Below, in pieces: positions 43,969 to 45,797 of a stretch of DNA of 45,797 nt (positions are counted from its first letter, which is position 1; the number at the start of each line of letters is the position of its first letter). A model generated the notes under the pieces. That model was not told the origin of the DNA, made no database searches, and saw nothing but the letters and a program-made list of their open reading frames with translations. This DNA comes from Brevibacillus migulae (GTDB lineage: Bacteria; Bacillota; Bacilli; Brevibacillales; Brevibacillaceae): contig NZ_SDKD01000028.1 in the NCBI RefSeq assembly GCF_004521915.1, positions 1 to 45,797 of the forward strand. Reading direction: 5' to 3'. Position numbers and translations under genes: made by a program.

Positions 43969-44088
43969 CAAAAAAGCGTTTCTTCGCCGAAAGCGAAAAA
44001 ACGCATGGTTTCATTCTTTGGCCAACATCAAAGGCATCAAGCGCTAAGATGACCATTTCATTGTAGGATACCGCCTTGGGAAATGCAA

Positions 44089-44445
44089 TCATCCATGTCT
44101 TTTTGTACCGAGCTGCCGGGCGAGACGGTCCAGCTCCTCCCCTGCCAGCCTCTCCACCCAGCTGATGATCTCATGAATCTCTTGCTTCGTCGCGTTGTCG
44201 ATATGAATGCCCATGACCACCGTGATCGTGTGTCCAAGCAGCGTACATGCCTGTTTGGCGATCTGTGTGGCCAGCTCCCCCTCAAGATGCCCAGGAATGA
44301 TTTGTGTTTGCATGTGTATCTGTGTGTCATCCTGGTATGCGGTGACAACCGCCCCAATATGTGCCCTTCCCCCTGTAACGCAAATTAAATAATCGGTGCC
44401 AAGCGGAATTGTCTCTATTTTTATCCCATACGGATTAGCAGCCAC
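44089..44445 (-). CDS. LpdD-like (prenylated flavin chaperone-like) protein
   Basis: This 118-residue protein has TDYLICVTGGRAHIGAVVTA, IIPGHLEGELATQIAKQA and VVMGIHIDNATKQEIHEI. I recognise these blocks from the small LpdD family, proposed to chaperone prenylated-flavin decarboxylases. The GTG start at 44445 overlaps the end of ric by 11 bp, and GGAGGCAGGCGGGAC lies upstream, so it is translationally coupled to ric. No UbiD-type decarboxylase is present in the window, so its partner here is unknown; a role in stress or iron-sulfur repair is only suggested by position. Confidence 0.6.
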   Translation of the reverse strand: MAANPYGIKIETIPLGTDYLICVTGGRAHIGAVVTAYQDDTQIHMQTQIIPGHLEGELATQIAKQACTLLGHTITVVMGIHIDNATKQEIHEIISWVERLAGEELDRLARQLGTKRHG

Positions 44446-45157
44446 ACGTCCCGCCTGCCTCCTGGATCACACGAGGAAACATGATATTGTTCTCCAGGTG
44501 GACATGCTGAAACATATCCGCCTCAAGCTCCGCTAGTTTCTGAAACGTTACCGTATACGTACGGCATGCCCCTGGGGGAAGCTGATAATCCTGGGTAACC
44601 TCGCGCATTTCACGGAGCAGTTCTCCTGCAGCACGATGCTCCGCTTCTAGTTTCTCGATCATATCCGCCGCTTTTTTCAGGACGTCCTGCGAGCCCGATT
44701 CCGCGTATTCGATTATTTTAGGAAAGACAAGCTGCTCTTCCTCCATCATATGCGTCTCCAATTCCATCTTAAATTGGTGAAACAGGTGGTGCAGGCGAGC
44801 AAGCTCTGGGTGTTCTGGACCATGCACCCGCATTACTTTCGTGACAAACTCGCTTAACAGCGGCAGTTCAGTCAGTAAATACCCATGATGTTTGGTCACG
44901 ATATGGTCAATCAGCTCTGGATATGGTGCCACGCGCCAATCGGTTCCATGGTCTTCACGATGAGCATTTTGATACGCCGCGTTGAGAGCGGTCAAAAAGC
45001 TTGCTTCGTCTATCTTCTTTTGCTGGAGTGCGCTAGACAACGAACGATTTCCACCGCAGCAGAAATCAATCTTGTACTGAGCAAACAAATTGGTTGCTCC
45101 CGGATAAGCGGCCACAATCTCCCCAACCACATCACTGCCCGTAAAGATGCGCTCCAT
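44435..45157 (-). CDS. ric: Iron-sulfur cluster repair di-iron protein Ric (ScdA/YtfE family)
   Basis: The protein has 240 residues. The N-terminal ScdA domain starts MERIFTGSDVVGEIVAAYPG and carries the CC pair in YKIDFCCGGNRSL. A hemerythrin-like domain follows with iron ligands in TKHHGYLLTELPLL, HHLFHQFKMELETHMMEEEQLVFP, EAEHRAAG and FQHVHLENNIMFP. It repairs iron-sulfur clusters damaged by nitric oxide or oxidants. The ATG at 45157 has AGAGGGGGA upstream; a longer in-frame start at 45178 is less likely. An Fnr-type site upstream suggests induction under oxygen limitation. Confidence 0.92.
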   Translation of the reverse strand: MERIFTGSDVVGEIVAAYPGATNLFAQYKIDFCCGGNRSLSSALQQKKIDEASFLTALNAAYQNAHREDHGTDWRVAPYPELIDHIVTKHHGYLLTELPLLSEFVTKVMRVHGPEHPELARLHHLFHQFKMELETHMMEEEQLVFPKIIEYAESGSQDVLKKAADMIEKLEAEHRAAGELLREMREVTQDYQLPPGACRTYTVTFQKLAELEADMFQHVHLENNIMFPRVIQEAGGTCGC

Positions 45158-45214
45158 ATGAATATCCCCCTCTACCATTCAAGTTGTCAAAAACTCGTTC
45201 TTGAGTACGAGTAC

Positions 45215-45257
45215 ATTTTAAGTGAATAGTAGGTGCCTTGCTGTGACCCTAGTCACG
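45215..45257 (-). promoter_or_regulatory. Fnr-type class II promoter of ric
   Basis: TGTGACCCTAGTCACG (45242-45257) matches the Fnr/Crp box TGTGA-N6-TCACA at nine of ten positions. A minus-strand -10 TAAAAT lies at 45220-45215. The implied start near 45208 puts the box centre at about -41.5, the position of class II Fnr activation. Confidence 0.65.
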
Positions 45258-45321
45258 TTGAGAAAGTTTATAAGGAGGACCCATCGATCTATTTGGGGAG
45301 CTATGTATGGCTTGAAACAAC

Positions 45322-45350
45322 AAAAAAACCTAGAAATTTGATTTCTAGGT
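45322..45350 (-). terminator. Terminator of the tRNA cluster
   Basis: A perfect 10-bp stem acctagaaat / atttctaggt with a 3-nt loop is followed on the minus strand by seven T. It lies just past the last tRNA gene. Confidence 0.88.
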
Positions 45351-45365
45351 CATCACTCTTATGTA

Positions 45366-45448
45366 TGGTGCCGGTAGAGGGACTTGAACCCCCACGGTTT
45401 CCCTCACGATTTTGAGTCGCGCGCGTCTGCCAATTCCGCCATACCGGC
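45366..45448 (-). tRNA. tRNA-Leu (CAA)
   Basis: The minus strand folds as a class II tRNA: GCCGGTA acceptor, anticodon loop CTCAAAA with anticodon CAA, long variable arm, T loop TTCAAGT, and encoded CCA end. Last gene of the cluster. Confidence 0.92.
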
Positions 45449-45511
45449 ATAGGTTTCATTTAATTCTAGTATCGATTCTAGCATTTTTCATTATTCTAGT
45501 CAAGATACTTT

Positions 45512-45586
45512 TGGAGGAGGTACCCGGATTCGAACCGGGGGATAAGGGTTTTGCAGACCCGTGCCTTACCACTTGGCTATACCTCC
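45512..45586 (-). tRNA. tRNA-Cys (GCA)
   Basis: Acceptor GGAGGTA/TACCTCC, anticodon loop CTGCAAA with anticodon GCA, T loop TTCGAAT and encoded CCA. Confidence 0.93.
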
Positions 45587-45592
45587 ATCTAA

Positions 45593-45668
45593 TGGAGCGG
45601 ACGACGGGTCTCGAACCCGCGACCTTCGCCTTGGCAAGGCGACGCTCTACCAATTGAGCTACGTCCGC
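45593..45668 (-). tRNA. tRNA-Gly (GCC)
   Basis: Acceptor GCGGACG/CGTCCGC, anticodon loop TTGCCAA with anticodon GCC, T loop TTCGAGA and encoded CCA. Confidence 0.93.
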
Positions 45669-45676
45669 ATAAACAC

Positions 45677-45751
45677 TGGCTGGGGTACTAGGATTCGAAC
45701 CTAGGAATGACGGAGTCAAAGTCCGTTGCCTTACCGCTTGGCTATACCCCA
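45677..45751 (-). tRNA. tRNA-Gln (TTG)
   Basis: Acceptor TGGGGTA/TACCCCA, anticodon loop CTTTGAC with anticodon TTG, T loop TTCGAAT and encoded CCA. Confidence 0.93.
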
Positions 45752-45766
45752 AAAATAGAAAAGAAG

Positions 45767-45797
45767 TGGGGCGATCGATGGGAATCGAACCCACGAG
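45767..45797 (-). tRNA. tRNA-His, 3' part, cut by window end
   Basis: Only the T arm (GTGGG-TTCGATT-CCCAT), the acceptor 3' strand CGATCGC, discriminator C and CCA are inside the window. A discriminator C is specific for tRNA-His, and the order His-Gln-Gly-Cys-Leu agrees with the Bacillus tRNA clusters. The anticodon is outside. Confidence 0.75.

Noticed and set aside
43803..44006. 67-codon minus-strand frame, similar to one at 31408-31599
   Set aside because: The similarity comes from the non-coding hairpin repeat (copies B and C), not from a shared protein; neither has a ribosome binding site.
45233..45797. Short frames in the tRNA region
   Set aside because: All overlap tRNA genes or their terminator.

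Overview
The window looks like a chromosomal segment of an aerobic, endospore-forming Firmicute. Brevibacillus or a close Paenibacillaceae relative is my best guess, by inference only. The reasons are a PrkA/YhbH sporulation pair, DUF3231 and DUF2935 proteins, a Bacillus-type acoABCL/AcoR system, strong AGGAGG-type ribosome binding sites with many GTG/TTG starts, and a tRNA run His-Gln-Gly-Cys-Leu in the order of the large Bacillus tRNA clusters.

Layout. 1-2.2 kb (minus strand): a Lin0512-family protein, a DmpA-type P1 peptidase and a small lipoprotein. 2.4-3.8 kb (+): a secreted esterase/phytase-like protein. 3.9-12.9 kb (minus): an acetoin/2,3-butanediol module. AcoR and a LipL-type lipoyl transferase are followed by a -24/-12 promoter with an upstream palindrome, then acoA-acoB-acoC-acoL and a butanediol dehydrogenase. 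AcoR plus sigma-54 should switch on the dehydrogenase complex, LipL could lipoylate AcoC, and the last gene converts butanediol to acetoin. 13-15.7 kb: an HMCES/YedK protein, an EamA transporter, a cysteine-cluster protein and a His-rich small protein. 15.7-21.4 kb: an AT-richer accessory stretch with a 51-bp palindromic insertion inside a terminator, two membrane proteins, gene remnants, two VOC proteins, and a CDI-like toxin locus. The toxin frame carries two in-frame stops but its presumed immunity gene is intact. 21.5-25.6 kb (minus): pstS-C-A-B-phoU. 25.9-28.2 kb (+): the DUF3231 and DUF2935 genes. 28.5-33.5 kb (minus): yhbH, nhaC and prkA. 33.8-37.9 kb: CBO0543-like membrane proteins, a 30-aa membrane peptide, a HAD phosphatase, TrmL, a ferric-reductase-like membrane protein and a TrmB regulator. 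38.0-41.7 kb: a ~215-bp imperfect palindrome, then a cysteine amidase, Ogt, QueG and RnhA. 41.8-45.2 kb: a B3/B4-domain protein, an NCS2 permease, an LpdD-like protein and the iron-sulfur repair protein Ric, whose upstream region has an Fnr-type site. 45.3 kb to the end: a minus-strand tRNA cluster.

The most unusual signals are these. (i) The toxin frame has a TGA and a TAA but stays in phase across both, and its signal peptide lacks a normal start codon. (ii) A mobile palindrome with a 4-bp target duplication sits in the loop of a terminator, and a second copy lies at the left window edge. (iii) A family of three dispersed, terminator-bearing intergenic repeats shows compensatory changes in the hairpin. 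(iv) A large palindrome lies upstream of the TrmB regulator. Coordinates derived from motifs were counted by eye and may be off by a base.
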